Below, piece by piece: positions 21,619 through 33,986 of a DNA stretch of 64,000 bases. The notes below the pieces were generated by a model that made no database searches, was not told the DNA's origin, and saw only the letters and a program-made list of their open reading frames with translations. How positions within the stretch are numbered: position 1 is the stretch's first letter; the number at the start of each line of letters is the position of its first letter. The DNA is from Diatrype stigma. Lineage: Eukaryota > Ascomycota > Sordariomycetes > Xylariales > Diatrypaceae. The translations under genes were made by a program, and so were the position numbers. The stretch covers positions 47,983 to 111,982 of the forward strand of contig JAKJXP020000129.1 of NCBI GenBank assembly GCA_022225965.2. The letters run 5' to 3'.

Positions 21619-23434
21619 CTCGTTGGGATACTGAAGCTTCCGAGGTAATGGTTGCGATGTGGTGCTCAAGACGGAGTTATGGCCGTGACCTATGGCTTTA
21701 CGATAACATCAGAGAGAGAGAGAGAGAGAGTTCCTCATAATGGTGAGAATACCAACGCAATGTACTGTTATTATATTCCGGGGGGTCTGAACCTTTTTTC
21801 CCATCTTCCCTCGTAGGATCATTCAACCCCCTGAAAGCTCCCGGCCTAGCCTATGTTGGCCCCCCGACCCGACAAAGAAACCCCGCCCAGCCATCTGGAT
21901 CAACGGCCGAGCATCTTGAGGATGGCACAACGCAATATCTTCCCGAATCGCGTTAGTTTGGCTGTACGTTTGGATGTATGGCTCTTCTGCGTGCCGTATA
22001 GGGCCCGACTTGGCTTCTACGTCGCCGGCCCGCATCGTACGTACGTACGCACGCAAGTGCATACCAAGAAACTACCCGCAGCGGAGGTTGGCCGGGCAGG
22101 GATGTCGATGCGCCCAGCGAATCACGGCGAAGCCCAAGAAGCTGCTTCGCGTCAGGTCGCATGGAATTATCCCGCTGTGATAGGTTCCTGGTAGGTTTGG
22201 CATGTGGAGATGTTGGTCTCCTGGTACCACTGGCGCGGGTTTTCCGCAACGTGGTGGCGTGCCTTTTCTGCTCCTCGGCCAGTGTGTCAAGTAAAGGGCG
22301 AAAGAAAAGGAAGGATTGCGTTCCTCGACCCCCGGGCGGGGACTTTCTTTTCCAACGGCCTGCGGTCGCGATTGGAGTTCCGCTGCATCATGCAGGCTGT
22401 AACCAACACAGCTGCATACAACACGGACACAGAAAACCGGCAGATGGAACGTCAGGACCCGTACCGCACAGCCGGATATAACTAGTGGGGAGTTGCTTGG
22501 CGTGATGTAAAGTAAGTACTTACTCACTTACTCAGTCCTCGCTTCGTATTGCATACGACTGAATCATGGGTTGCGCTGCTTTGAAATCCAATAAACTGGT
22601 CTGAATAGGCAGTTAGTATCGTATAGAACCCCAGAGTGGTTGGATTTGAAGCAATGTTGGCTCTTGATAACGAATATGTATAGTCAAAGCCGGTGATCCC
22701 TTCTATCCCGCGTTGGCGCCCCTGAACCCTTACGATTTCCACATGTCTTGTCATTTGCGCGGGGAACTTGATCTACGAGAGCATCCGCGCATTCGATCGC
22801 CATATTTCTCCATCAGCCACCCACCATGTTTCATTATATTACTGGCTAACTTGATCCGGGCTAGAAACCTCTAGGACACGCCCCTTCGATGATGTGAATC
22901 ACTCCGGATATCTTCCGCTACTTTGTAACTACAGTTGACTGTTAATAGCGTGATAAATACCACCAGTTTCATGAGCACTTCAACCTAGAAAGTGGCGATA
23001 TAAGGGCTATTTTGGGGGGGGTTGCTCTTCAGACACTAGACGCTAGGAGTGAATTTAAGCAAGCGGGCGAGATAGATACCGCCCTGTTCATACAACCAAT
23101 ACGATGTCTTCTGGAGAGTTTCAACTTTATATGCGTCCTATGTCGAACTGGGATGCTACCCAATCCGAGCTTTGTATCATATATACCTCTTACATCATAG
23201 CCCTGGTGGGCGATATGGATATTCGGCTCTTCCCTAGCTTGCGAGTCACCCGAACGTATATATTGCTTTTGCAGATTTATATGCCATAGTGACCACAGAT
23301 AGTTTGGCTTATCCACACTGTAGATTGGCGACGAGCTTGTAGTATAGAACCTCGTGTAAATCTAGTACCTGAAGCCGTTTTCGGTGATGTGTTCATGTGC
23401 CGGCCCCTCTAACCTCCTCACTCTCGCACTGAAA
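21619..23434. other. P450 promoter and GPI10 3' region
   Basis: This 1.8 kb spacer separates two minus-strand genes. It has a GA dinucleotide tract at 21713-21731 and no credible coding frame. The frames near 22000-22500 are mutual shadows without codon bias. Confidence 0.55.
21713..21731. repeat. GA dinucleotide repeat
   Basis: A run of AG units lies about 100 bases upstream of the P450 start. Confidence 0.8.
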
Positions 23435-25633
23435 CTAGAGCATTCCCACATAGTCAATCTCGTCGTCGTAGAACCCTGTAGCCCAAACAACCAAGCGACC
23501 AGCCTTCCGATCATCATCAGTGAACAGTCCATTCCACGAGCTCCAAACTTCCTTCAGCTGGATCCTGTGCCTTCGCCCAGGACCAGATGGATCAAAGTAC
23601 TCCTTTATGGCGCCCTCTATGCCTTCGAAGCCGACGATGTACCTGGCCATGTCCTCACCAGGTGCACCACCGGGCCAGAGCTCCCTCTTCAAGAAATTCA
23701 CCGGGTCTTCGTAGAAACGATCAGTTTCGCTTTGGTACTCCTTCCTCTCGGAAGACCCAGGAACGGTATCGATGGGCGGATCACAGGTCAAAGCTCGGGC
23801 TCGAAGGGCAGGGTATACCAGGTGAGAACGCCACGGCGTGGCGTGGCATGGTGTGAGGAAAAGTGCAAAGAGCTCGTTCGGTATGTCTTGACTCGCACTG
23901 ATTGCAGGTCGAGGTATCTTTAAATGCTGCGGATGGACATTCTCAAACTCTGTGCGTAGGAAGGTCACCACACTGATGGGTGCCGCAGCGTGGAAGTATG
24001 ACAGATAGCCGCCAATGATAGCATTGACCAATATTCCAGCTAGGAGAAGAGGCTTCTTCTTCCAACCTAGCGCTCGCGGTGAGCTAGTCCCTGAGGTCTC
24101 GAGTGCTGTGGTGAAGAATGAAGTGACATGCGGCGCTGCAAGGATATGCAATATTGGCAAGAGAGGAGTGATGAAACGAACTTCCTTATGTGAGACGAAG
24201 GATAGACTAGAGATCGTGGTAGAAACTACGAAGGTGAGGGCTTTGAGAGCATTAGCACTAGTGACCGGCTCAACCGAGGAAGTTTCAGGGTCAGCCGTTT
24301 TGTAGAGCCCCTTGAGTGCGAACGGGGTTATCGTAGTGCAGAGAAGCGGAATACCCTGCGAAAGGTAGTAATGCCAGTCGTTTTCCCCATAGAAAACGGC
24401 AAGGTCATGCAGGACGTTGAAGCGCATGAAAGTGAAGGGCGGGAATGTCCACTCCCCATAATACTGACGATCGGCTAGTAATGACAAGCCAAGAGCAAAT
24501 GATCTTTAGAGGTCAGTTTAGGTATATTGCAGATATGGTGAATGACAACTTACCCGCAAAGAAGACTCTCTCTGAATAGAACAAAAAGAGTCTCTCGTGT
24601 AAGGGGCGACTTCCCGTCGAGGGTGAGTCTCGTAAGCATGAGAGTCCCGATAGCTAACCATATGAGAGCATTGGTAGGGCGTAGCAGCACCGCCAAAGCA
24701 GCAAGAACCAAAGACAATCGAAGACTAGCCGGCAATCAATTAGTTTGGATAGGCTTACTCGTCTGAAGGTAGGATCATACTCATTAACTTTGGCCGTAGT
24801 TGAGAATAAAGGGGCTGACGAGTACTTCGACTCCGTATTGCCGTCTTCCCTTGTACCCAGCAACTCCCATGGAAAGTAATACAAAGCCATAGTGGTTAGA
24901 GTTGCCTCGAAGCAGTTGGAAAATGTCCTAGTCGAAGTGTACCATTGCCAAGGGTTTAGCAAGGTCATAACCAACTATTCACACTCTTAGCACCTCAAGA
25001 TCATGTATGCACAGCACATGATTCTGTCGAGCACACATACCACAGACCACGCCACCGTACTGTTCTGCCCGTAGAGCCTCTCACCGAGCCTCCAAGTATA
25101 CCAGTCACCCAAGGCAGCAAAGCCAGTCTGCATAACCTCGGGCGCCGCAATGAGCCACTTGGCCTTGACCTTGGTGGGAGACTCTATGGCATTATCCACG
25201 ATGTAGTATCCCAGCGCAAAGATGGCGGGATGTAGCGATGAGCGCAAGCCATTGATCCATTCCTGTATTGACTATTAGTGGCTGACTTGATGGGCACAGA
25301 AACAACAACATCTGTTCAGTCTGACATCGATGTCAAGTCAACCAGTGATGTCAAACATACCCAAGTCAACCAGGACCCACTGCCATCTCCGTATACCAAC
25401 TGCCATGCCGGTTCGAGGGCCTGGAAGTACTCATCTGGCTGGAAGAAGGTCCGAACACAGAGAGCATTGATAAGTCGCCAGGCGAATATGACGGCTAGTG
25501 CCTCTTGAGTTTGTCTTGCAGCTGCCATGGCTGTCGAGGTCGCATCGACCTGTGGGCCCCGGTCTCGGCCCGCTCCTGGCTTCCCGCTCACATCTGGCGT
25601 CTTCTTCTCGACAGCCTTTTTGCTTGAAGCCAT
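23435..25633 (-). CDS. GPI10: GPI mannosyltransferase 3 (PIG-B / Gpi10)
   Basis: Five exons (25361-25633, 25041-25262, 24781-24974, 24554-24724 and 23435-24503) give 642 residues. The enzyme adds the third mannose, alpha-1,2-linked, to the GPI-anchor precursor on the lumenal side of the ER, using dolichol-phosphate mannose. The GT22-family lumenal signature is clear: ALCVRTFFQPDEYFQALEPAW near the N-terminus with the essential acidic pair in PDE, followed by EWINGLRSSLHPAIFA. Further landmarks are LVMTLLNPWQWYTSTRTFSN, LRPTNALIW, ADRQYYGEWTFPPF, the HKEVRFI motif and the C-terminal TPCHATPWRSHLVYP, which is typical of PIG-B. Many hydrophobic helices are spread through the protein. The N-terminal 35 residues are soluble and charged. 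It is divergent from the ornithine aminotransferase gene, 1.5 kb away. Confidence 0.93.
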
Positions 25634-27128
25634 GTTCGTCTCTTGGAGCTATTTCATCTCATCTCTTTTCTGCAGTGGCTGTGAATAAATAAAAAAAGAA
25701 AAAGAGGAGAAGAAGGATATACGGGGTGTTATAGAATTCTACTTTATTTTATACGCCGAGTTGCGGCTAATTGATCAGAGCAGATGCTGTACTGTTAACA
25801 ACGGCAATAGCATCAAGTGTCCTTTCAGCCTTTTCGGAGGGCTGCCTCCTTTTGAGGTTATGAACATACCGAAGTATCCTGATCGGGAATAGTGTAAACT
25901 GTTACGTAAGTTCCCTATGCAAGTATTTACTCTGCTAGGTAACAACCAACCTGGAACCAACGTCCTGCTGGAAGGTACATACATACATGTAGTTACTCCA
26001 AGTACTGTCGTTAAAGCCCCCAAGACTCTTAACCCCCAGGAGCCACCTACTTCGATACTAAATTACATGCCCAGGTGTATGATGTAGGTACATTATCTGA
26101 GTGTGACGACGTCATGCCGTTGTATCGACACACAATGACGCCCCATGGAAGTTGCGCCTCCTGCCTCCCACTCTCGAGGCTGCTTCCAAGCTTCAGAAGC
26201 CTCCGACGGTTCGACTCCGGCGGGCTTATCGATTGCTCGAAAACGGGTAGCTGGAGTTATCCGACTTATCTCATTCGTACGCGTAGTTATCTAAGGCCAA
26301 GAGCCACCCACCCCACCCCTAGACTGCAACTGTGCGGTGGTGAGCAACTGAAGCGCCCCTTGAGTGACAATGAGACGCTGCTGATTGGACGGTTCTTGAA
26401 GATACTTACGGTTTGGCTGCCGCAGACTCTTCCCGCCTTGCAGGTGCTCAGTCACTGGCAGTCAGTGCCTGCCCAAGTCGCCGTCCGCTTTTCTCGATCA
26501 GTTTGAGTTTGGTCTTGGCTCTTGGCCCTTGGCTCCTGCTTCTTACTTCTTGCTTCTTACTTCTTGGCTCTTGCTTCCTGGGCTTCTTGGATGCTTCCCT
26601 CTGTCCCATGTTTCCCATCTCCACCTGCTGCTTGTTGGAAGGAGACGAAGAAGAGGAGAAAATTCCTGTCATCGCTTTCCTTCGGCTTTGGACTAGCATT
26701 CCTGGCATCACCTGACGGCCGTGTAGTCCGTTAATGGGTCCGAACGCCGTTAGACTTTGCCATCTTGACTGAAGAGCCGCTTCGACTTGCACTTAGGGGT
26801 TTAGTGCTCAGGGTCCATCATTCGAGCCTTTGTGTCATTGCCTTTGCTAAAGCTTAGCATTACCTAAAACCACCCCAGAGTCCCAGACTTACCCGCCCCG
26901 CCTTAATCCATCCGCCTTCCTCAGTTCTTCTGCAGTTCTCCGGGTCTCGGCCATTTTTTGTATTTATTCTCCCAGGATTCCAGCTTCTCTCACAGACTTG
27001 TAACTCGGATACCAGAAACTCTTCACAGTCCCTTGTGTAGTCTTGCTTTGTCCTCGAAGTAGTGTCTTGTCACCGCTGTTCGTTCCTCTTACCAACGCCC
27101 TATCTTTCAAACACACGTCTCCCTAGCC
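25634..27128. other. divergent promoter region (GPI10 / ornithine aminotransferase)
   Basis: This 1.5 kb region is shared by two divergent genes. The 200 bases before the ATG at 27129 are pyrimidine-rich, as in leaders of well-expressed fungal genes. At 26513-26585 there is an imperfect CTTGGCTCTTG/CTTCTTACTTC repeat. No gene is seen. Confidence 0.55.
26513..26585. repeat. imperfect pyrimidine-rich repeat
   Basis: Alternating CTTGGCTCTTGG and CTTCTTACTTCTTG-like words, strongly C/T/G with almost no A, lie about 550 bases before the aminotransferase start. Confidence 0.6.
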
Positions 27129-28602
27129 ATGTCTCCCCACGCAGATGCTCCTGCGGGACAGGCTTCCGGTGGATCGACGACGTCTCGATTCCACGCTTCT
27201 TCGACCAAGGGCGCGATTGATTCGGAGCATAAATATGCTGCGCATAACTACCACCCGCTCCCTGTCGTCTTCGCACGTGCCCAAGGTGCGGATGTCTGGG
27301 ACCCCGAGGGGAAGCATTACATCGACTTCCTCTCTGCCTATAGCGCCGTCAACCAAGGCCACTGCCACCCAGAACTAGTAAAGGCGTTGGTGGAGCAGGC
27401 CGGTAGGTTGACGCTGAGCTCGAGGGCCTTCTACAACGACGTCTTCCCGCAGTGGGCCGAGAAGGTCCAGAAGATGTTTGGCTATGATATGGTCCTGCCT
27501 ATGAACACGGGAGCGGAAGCCGTAGAGACGGCGATCAAGGTTGCCAGAAAGTGGGCATACAAGGTCAAGGGCGTACCCCAGGGTAAAGCACTCGTCTTTG
27601 GTGCCCAGGACAACTTCCATGGCCGAACAGTAAGTCAAGTCTACAATAGTTGACTTGCCATCCTAACTTTGCACCTAGATGGCAGCCGTCACTCTTTCTA
27701 CTGATCCGGAATCGAAAGACAACTACGGCCCCTATGTGCCAAACATTGGCGCCACTTCCCCTTCCACTGGAAAGCCTATACGGTACAATAACGTGGAGGA
27801 CCTGGAGGAAGTGCTCGAGGCCCATGGAAAGGAGACGGCCGCTTTCATTGTTGAGCCGATTCAAGGAGAAGCCGGCGTTGTGGTCCCTGATGCTCACTAT
27901 CTAGCCAAGGTCCAGGACCTCTGCAAGAAGCACAACGTGCTCTTGATCTGTGACGAGATCCAGACAGGCATCGGCAGAACAGGCCGAATGCTCTGCTCCG
28001 AGTGGGCTGGCATCAAGCCAGATATGGTTACGCTAGGAAAGGCGATCTCTGGTGGGATGTACCCGGTCAGCTGTGTTCTCGCCAACAAGGAGATCATGCT
28101 TGTTGTTGAGCCTGGCACTCACGGTTCGACATACGGTGGAAACCCGTTGGGTTGTGCCGTGTCGATCCGCGCTTTAGAACTTATGGAGGAGGAGCATCTC
28201 ACTGAAAAGGCCGAGAAGCTAGGGAACATTTTCCGCGATGGCGTAGTTGCTTTGAACTCGCCGATTGTTACGCTCGTCCGTGGCAAAGGTCTCTTAAACG
28301 CTGTTGTGATTGACGAATCGCAGACCGGAGGTCACTCGGCGTGGGACTTATGCGTCTTGCTCAAGGAGAAGGGTTTATTGGTAAGACGAGAGCTTGTCGC
28401 TTTCCCCTATTATTGGATCAAGAGAGAAGACTGACTTCAAAAACAGGCCAAGCCGACTCACGGCAACATTATCCGCTTCGCACCCCCGTTGGTCATCTCG
28501 GAGGACCTGCTTCGCAAGGCGATCGGGATCATTGGCGAGGCATTAGAGCAGTTGCCCAAGATGAAGAAGCACGAAAACGTCCAGGTAGGATTGGAAAACT
28601 GA
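27129..28602 (+). CDS. CAR2: ornithine aminotransferase
   Basis: Exons 27129-27629, 27679-28380 and 28447-28602 give 452 residues. This PLP enzyme converts ornithine and 2-oxoglutarate to glutamate-semialdehyde and glutamate, the second step of arginine catabolism. Visible family landmarks are [15 protein letters not shown], the [12 protein letters not shown] segment, [50 protein letters not shown] and TLGKAISGG, with the Schiff-base Lys at 288, then [12 protein letters not shown] and IRFAPPLVI. There is no mitochondrial presequence, which agrees with the cytosolic enzyme of fungi. The introns are short (49 and 66 nt). A GTAGGA lies near the 3' end after the HENVQ codons; I read through it to the stop at 28600-28602. 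Confidence 0.94.
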
Positions 28603-29606
28603 TCTTCTGATCACGTATCCCCAGACCTGCAGGACGCGGCCACCTTCTACGTTGATTTCACCGTTGGCATGCATCAGAATCGCTGGTTCTACTGGCGGTG
28701 CGTTCTGCGCTCCGGTGCAACTGGTTGGTCAAAGAGATGGGGTTGCAAACAGCGAAGCATCCCGCCGATACGACCACTAAAGCATCAATCTCACAGAACT
28801 TCATAGAACCAATCCAGTGTTCCTACCTGCATTCATTCTGCCGGCACTATTGGCCAAAAGAGGGAGAAGCGGATCAATGGGTATCTTTTTAAGGGTCCGC
28901 GCAATGTGGCTGTGGGGATGGTTGCATCGCGGTAGGGTGCTTTCTCTATGTGTGTCTGTACGGTTGCTTTCGGGTGGGTGGGTGTAGACACGGCCGATGT
29001 GTTGGTCTGTAGCACGACAGCTGTTCAGAAGCCTACTGTTCACATTTGAGATAGAGATGTAGCAAGAATACCCATGCAGCTATTGCAGGTTAGCTACCTA
29101 GGGGAGTAGCTGGGGAAGTAAGAAATAAACACTTGCTAGCCAATTCGATGCTTGCGACAGATAGGAACCAGCCTATAAGCAAATGTGTGTGGAGCTCGAC
29201 GATGAAATGCAACGCGCCCTACGATTTGTATGTGGCCAACTCGGCCGCAGGGAAAGCTGCATACGATATGCATGTGCGTTACGCCCGGCGTTGCTCTCAA
29301 AGTCCTGGCGTGGAATTTCCACCAACTTATCTCCTATTTCTACCAGTTGTCTGTCTACCTAGTTGGATGGATGATGGGTGGGCGGGAGCCAGATCTTACG
29401 TACGAAGATAGCTCCTCCTTAGCTTTATCTTTGAAGCATCCATCCATTGTCCCGGACATGAACGAATAATAGTAGATGTCAAGATATAGTTCGGCTGCTG
29501 ATTTGCTGCGGGGGATTTGGGCTAAGCAGGCAGAAGACAGCCAGACAGACAGTTCCCGATAGCAAAAAGGCACCCGTGGTGTTCTTAATGGGAGTATACT
29601 ATGTTT

Positions 29607-29681
29607 AGGCAGACAGCAGATAGGATAGGCCGACAGCAGACAGGATAGGCAGACATCAGGCAGGATAGGCAGACAGCAGAT
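29607..29681. repeat. 20-bp tandem repeat
   Basis: Nearly four copies of a 20-bp unit starting AGGCAGACAGCAGATAGGAT, with one or a few differences between copies. Confidence 0.9.
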
Positions 29682-30018
29682 CGATCTGGATGGACTCATC
29701 CGCTCGCTGTAGTGTGAAGTCTGCCTACCATACCTAAGTACTACTGTACTACACCACCTCCTACTAGTTTACCTGCTACTACCTGCTACAGATATGTAGA
29801 GGGAGCCAGCCAAGCGAATGCAAGGCCTCAGGGGTATGCACCTGGGCAAGCTTCGGTGTACCCAATAAAGCTGTCCCGGCTGCATACTTAACTTATAAGC
29901 TGCAGGACGTCCGTCGTTTTTTTATCTAGTTAGATTCCATCGTTCAAGCTTGACGTTTTAACGGGCTCGCGACGAAGCGCAATTCGTTATACCTGGACAG
30001 GCGTTTCACTACGTAGGC

Positions 30019-30037
30019 AAGGTAGGTAGGTAGGTAG
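30019..30037. repeat. GGTA tetranucleotide repeat
   Basis: Four to five consecutive GGTA units, one of the purest examples of the TAGG/CCTA words scattered through the window. Confidence 0.8.
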
Positions 30038-33000
30038 ACCATTCGGTATTTCTCACGCCCAGGTTGGAGATTCGCAAAGGGAGGGTTTCATGCTTTTCAT
30101 GCTACGCTTATCTCCAGCAGCGCAGAGTCGCATTCTTAATTTATACCGTTTGCTCGAATTCCGGTGGGCGAGTAATCGGATTCTTGCTTGCCTTCAAGAA
30201 TCTGGATAACCTACCACTTACGATCTACCACCTGGAGGAGTCTAGGTACAGTAGGAGACCCGTGGGCAGACCCGTTTGAGACCTAGTGTCTCAGATGGGC
30301 TGCATGGGACAGACTGACAGACTGACGGAGAGATGTCACCACAACATCGGTGAGTATTCTTTGTACCATATTCTTTTGTACGAAGGAATTCCAATCTCGA
30401 AAAGCACCAGATAGATACACACTTATCGACCAGTCAGGACCCTGGAGTTGATGGAAAAAAAGGGTCTGGATGTTACAAGTAGGAAGCCCCGATAGCCGAG
30501 GGCAGATCGTAGCCGATAAGGTGTGCCTTAGCTAGTTGCTGTCGGCCAGCTTGCTATCAGTTGCCGATAACCAAGGTAAGCATGGATGCGGATGCTGGAT
30601 GATGGCATCTTAACCACCTAAGATTCGCAGGTGAGAGCAAGATACTGGGGCCATTCTAACGCTATAGCACAAGCATTCTGACCTCCGCGGACTCGATGTC
30701 CATGTAATCATGTAGGCAAGAGAGCGGTGTGTGTGATCACGACACTTGGCCCATCTCGAAAGTGGCCTCTTATTACATAGTTAGGGGGTTAGTTAGAGTT
30801 GGGGTCATCTCATGATTCCCTTCCGTACCATAATTGGTAGTCTGAGGCTCGGTCAGGTGGCTGCTCAGCTGCTCAATCAATCGACTCTGCCACTCACCTT
30901 TTATCACCTGTCTAAGTACGTACCGACAATACAATGAATACATGCCATAACTACCGGCAGTCAGTCATTAGGATGCGCTGATAAGAGCTAGGAGTCGACA
31001 TGCCGTGGCCAAGATAAAGCAAATCATATAAGTACTAGCTAGGTGTGTAAGTAGGCAGTTAATAGAAGCCGCAAGGACTCTGCTCCTGCTCACTGGTGAG
31101 CTAAAAATAATCTGCCTACCAAAGGAAAGACTGGAAACAATAACTACAACGCCATTCTGGGCCCTGATAACGAAGCTCATCCTGAATGCTGCAACTTATG
31201 AGAAGGATTGCCTCATATCAGTTTATCGGTCAGGGTTGCGCGACGAAAGAGCGCCGATCTAGGAGGCCAAGAAAGGCAAACTTAAGTAAGCGTCTAAGAA
31301 CTGGTGACTCTACCTTACATCCATATTGCGACAGTAATACATACCACTATATGAATACTAGGCGTGTATACATGTAATACGACATACATGTTGTGATAGT
31401 AAGCCGCCGACCTATGCAGTTAGCTCCAGTACCAGATGCTCTTTCATCATCTTGAGGTTCCAAGGTTCTGTAAGACAAGTCATTTGCCCCCTATGCCTTA
31501 CCAAGGTGTATTGTACAATGGGTATGATAAGCAATAGAAAGAAAGCGAATCAACACCACTTCCAGAGCAGCTTATATGCAGCTCAATCATACTGTAGATA
31601 GACGGACAACAGATAGATAGCTCTCGTGTTGCTTGTTGATATAGCTATCGGCCTACATAGTACATACATGCTGTATTGTACATGTCGGTAACGACGTAGA
31701 GTGACGTGGAACTTGGTTGCTCCTTGTAGTAACTTCGTACGCTCCTTGTATGTAGATGGTTAGCGCGCTTCAGGGGAAGCTCTCGTGGAAGTCTCCACAC
31801 CCTTGGACCCCGACCCAGTGTTTTAGAGATACAGCTGCGCATGTACAGTATTATTGGTACCTACTTAGTGTATGTAGTATCCCGTATGGGCGCTGATGGA
31901 TGCTGGGGCAGCTCCATAAACCCGTAAACTGTGCTGGGATACTGGCTGCTATCGCTTATCGCCCGTGCTCGCAGGGTCCTTTGATCCCCGAGATGCTGGC
32001 TTGTCTCTGGTCTTTCGCTAACGTCGTCGAGTCACCAAGAGGGTCACGGGACGCCATCACATCATTCACTTGTTCGCATTCATCAGGGGGACAACGCTTT
32101 GGGTTGCCATTCACTCGATGCCTGGACTGCTGGACTACCGGACTACCTACAGATTCTTGCCCGGCTCGCTACACTGACCACATCTTTACCTTCCGATTCA
32201 CCATTTCCTAGCTAGTCTACCACTTTCCTTTCAACAACGTCGATTCCGATTTCGATTCCCCTTCCGATTCCAGTTCTAATTCCCATTGCATATTACATCA
32301 CATTCGTATAATACCACTACTTAGCTCTACTCGACCTGACTCTTATAGGGTAGATAGGGAGCGTTACCCATTGGTACTATTGGTACTACGGTTAAGATTC
32401 AAACCTTGTGTTATCCATCTGCCCCGGCGTTGTCTTATCGTGTATCTTATCACACATACGAATCGTTATATCATCATTGTTACCTTCATACATACTCGGT
32501 GGTTGCTTGAACCCCTCCACCAACCCCCTATCCACGGATACCTATTTCTCCTAGATTCCGGCTTGCTTATTTTCCCTATAGGAACAAAGGAAGCCACACT
32601 TGCAACACTTGCACCCCGTGCGAGTTGGTGTTGTCATTGCCGAGTCATTCCTTCGAGAGATATCGGACAGCCAACCAGCTGCGAACGCTACCCTACCTCC
32701 TGCCGTTCACTCGCAGCAGGGGACCTTGAGGTCTGTAAATTACTAGTGCGTAACGCTGTCACAAAACAACCTACATACATGCATACATACAGCAGGTACC
32801 TACATACATACATACCTCCTATAGACATACATCAGGCACCCTAGCATATCACATCTGGGCGTATAATCTCTACCTACCTAGGTACCAACCAACCAATCCA
32901 CTTCCACTCCTCCTATACGCATGTACTGTTCAGGTATGTACTCCAGGATATAGTCTGTCTGTCCGTCTGTCTGTACTCCGGCCAGGCCCATCGTCTATCA

Positions 33001-33986
33001 TTTACCTACACGTACAATCCACATGCGCATACATGGCCGATAGCCACTGATAGCCATCGCTCTACCCCTAACGTGCAGGCAGGTAGGCAGTCAAGCAGGC
33101 AGGCCTGGCAGGCAGGTTGGAGCTACACTACGGTGCACCCTGTTGAACTTTAGCTCACCTTCCAGGTTGCCTTCAAGGTTGAAGCCGGCCCTTGCAACCA
33201 AGTTGCCTACAAGCCTCCAAGCCTCCAAGCCTGCCAAGCCTACCTCTATACCACCCTGCCACCTACTGCCTCCTACCTCGTACCTACATTGTTACATGGA
33301 GAAGCTCGCTTCTTTTCCTGGCCTTCTGCCTTCGTACAGTACTACAAGTAGCCATAGCTTACAATAGAACTCATTCTTAGGTACTACTCGACGAGTATAG
33401 TCCATCTGGATTCATCGACAACCAACAACCGTCGACCACCATCTTCACCCTCGCATCCCTCAGGCTGCCGCCATCCAGCCTGGTCCTGTCTCCCTCGATC
33501 TGATATAGCCTCGATCTTCAGGACCCAGGACCCATCTGTCTGTCTTGTGCTACAAGACATCTGATCCCCGCCTTTCCGCCTTCAAGGGTTCCATCCATTA
33601 GGTATTCCGCCCTATCGGATCGTACGCCTCGACATCATTCATCCACTTCTGTGCTGGGTCCCCAGAGTCGAGACGCGAGCGCATCAACTCTTGACCTTTG
33701 ACCTGGATCTTAACCCTAACCCAAGCCCAAACCTAAGCTTCTTCCCTCTCGCTATTTGACTCGGCCACTAATTGCTACTGTAACTTTCTCCTGCCCTGTG
33801 CATTCTAATCTTCTTTTCTTTCTTCTTTCTTTTGTTACCCGACCCCCAACCCGTCCCCACGATCCCACGGCTCCGGACGTGTACATGACGGCAACCCGAG
33901 CCGCCCATCGTTTCCCGACCCCCTTATAGGCCCACGGGCTGCAACGACCTCCTGATTCCTGTCGCAGCCAACCAACACAGGACATC

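Larger units (their letters stand above)
28603..33986. other. 5.4 kb gene-poor region upstream of ATG1
   Basis: No convincing gene on either strand. The region is rich in TACCTA/TAGGTA words, GGCAGACAGCAG minisatellite and long C/T tracts. From about 33140 to the ATG at 33987 the plus strand is pyrimidine-rich, so a long leader of ATG1 is likely; several short upstream open frames lie in it. Confidence 0.55.

Noticed and set aside
26196..26222. Exact B-box word GGTTCGACTCC suggesting a tRNA
   Set aside because: The T-stem pairs only four of five, no matching acceptor or D-arm is found upstream and no oligo-T follows.
29607..29681. CRISPR-like array
   Set aside because: The repeats are directly adjacent without spacers and the genome is fungal.
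33711..33735. Telomere-like TTAACCCTAACCC
   Set aside because: Only two degenerate units within a C/T-rich leader; too short for an interstitial telomere.
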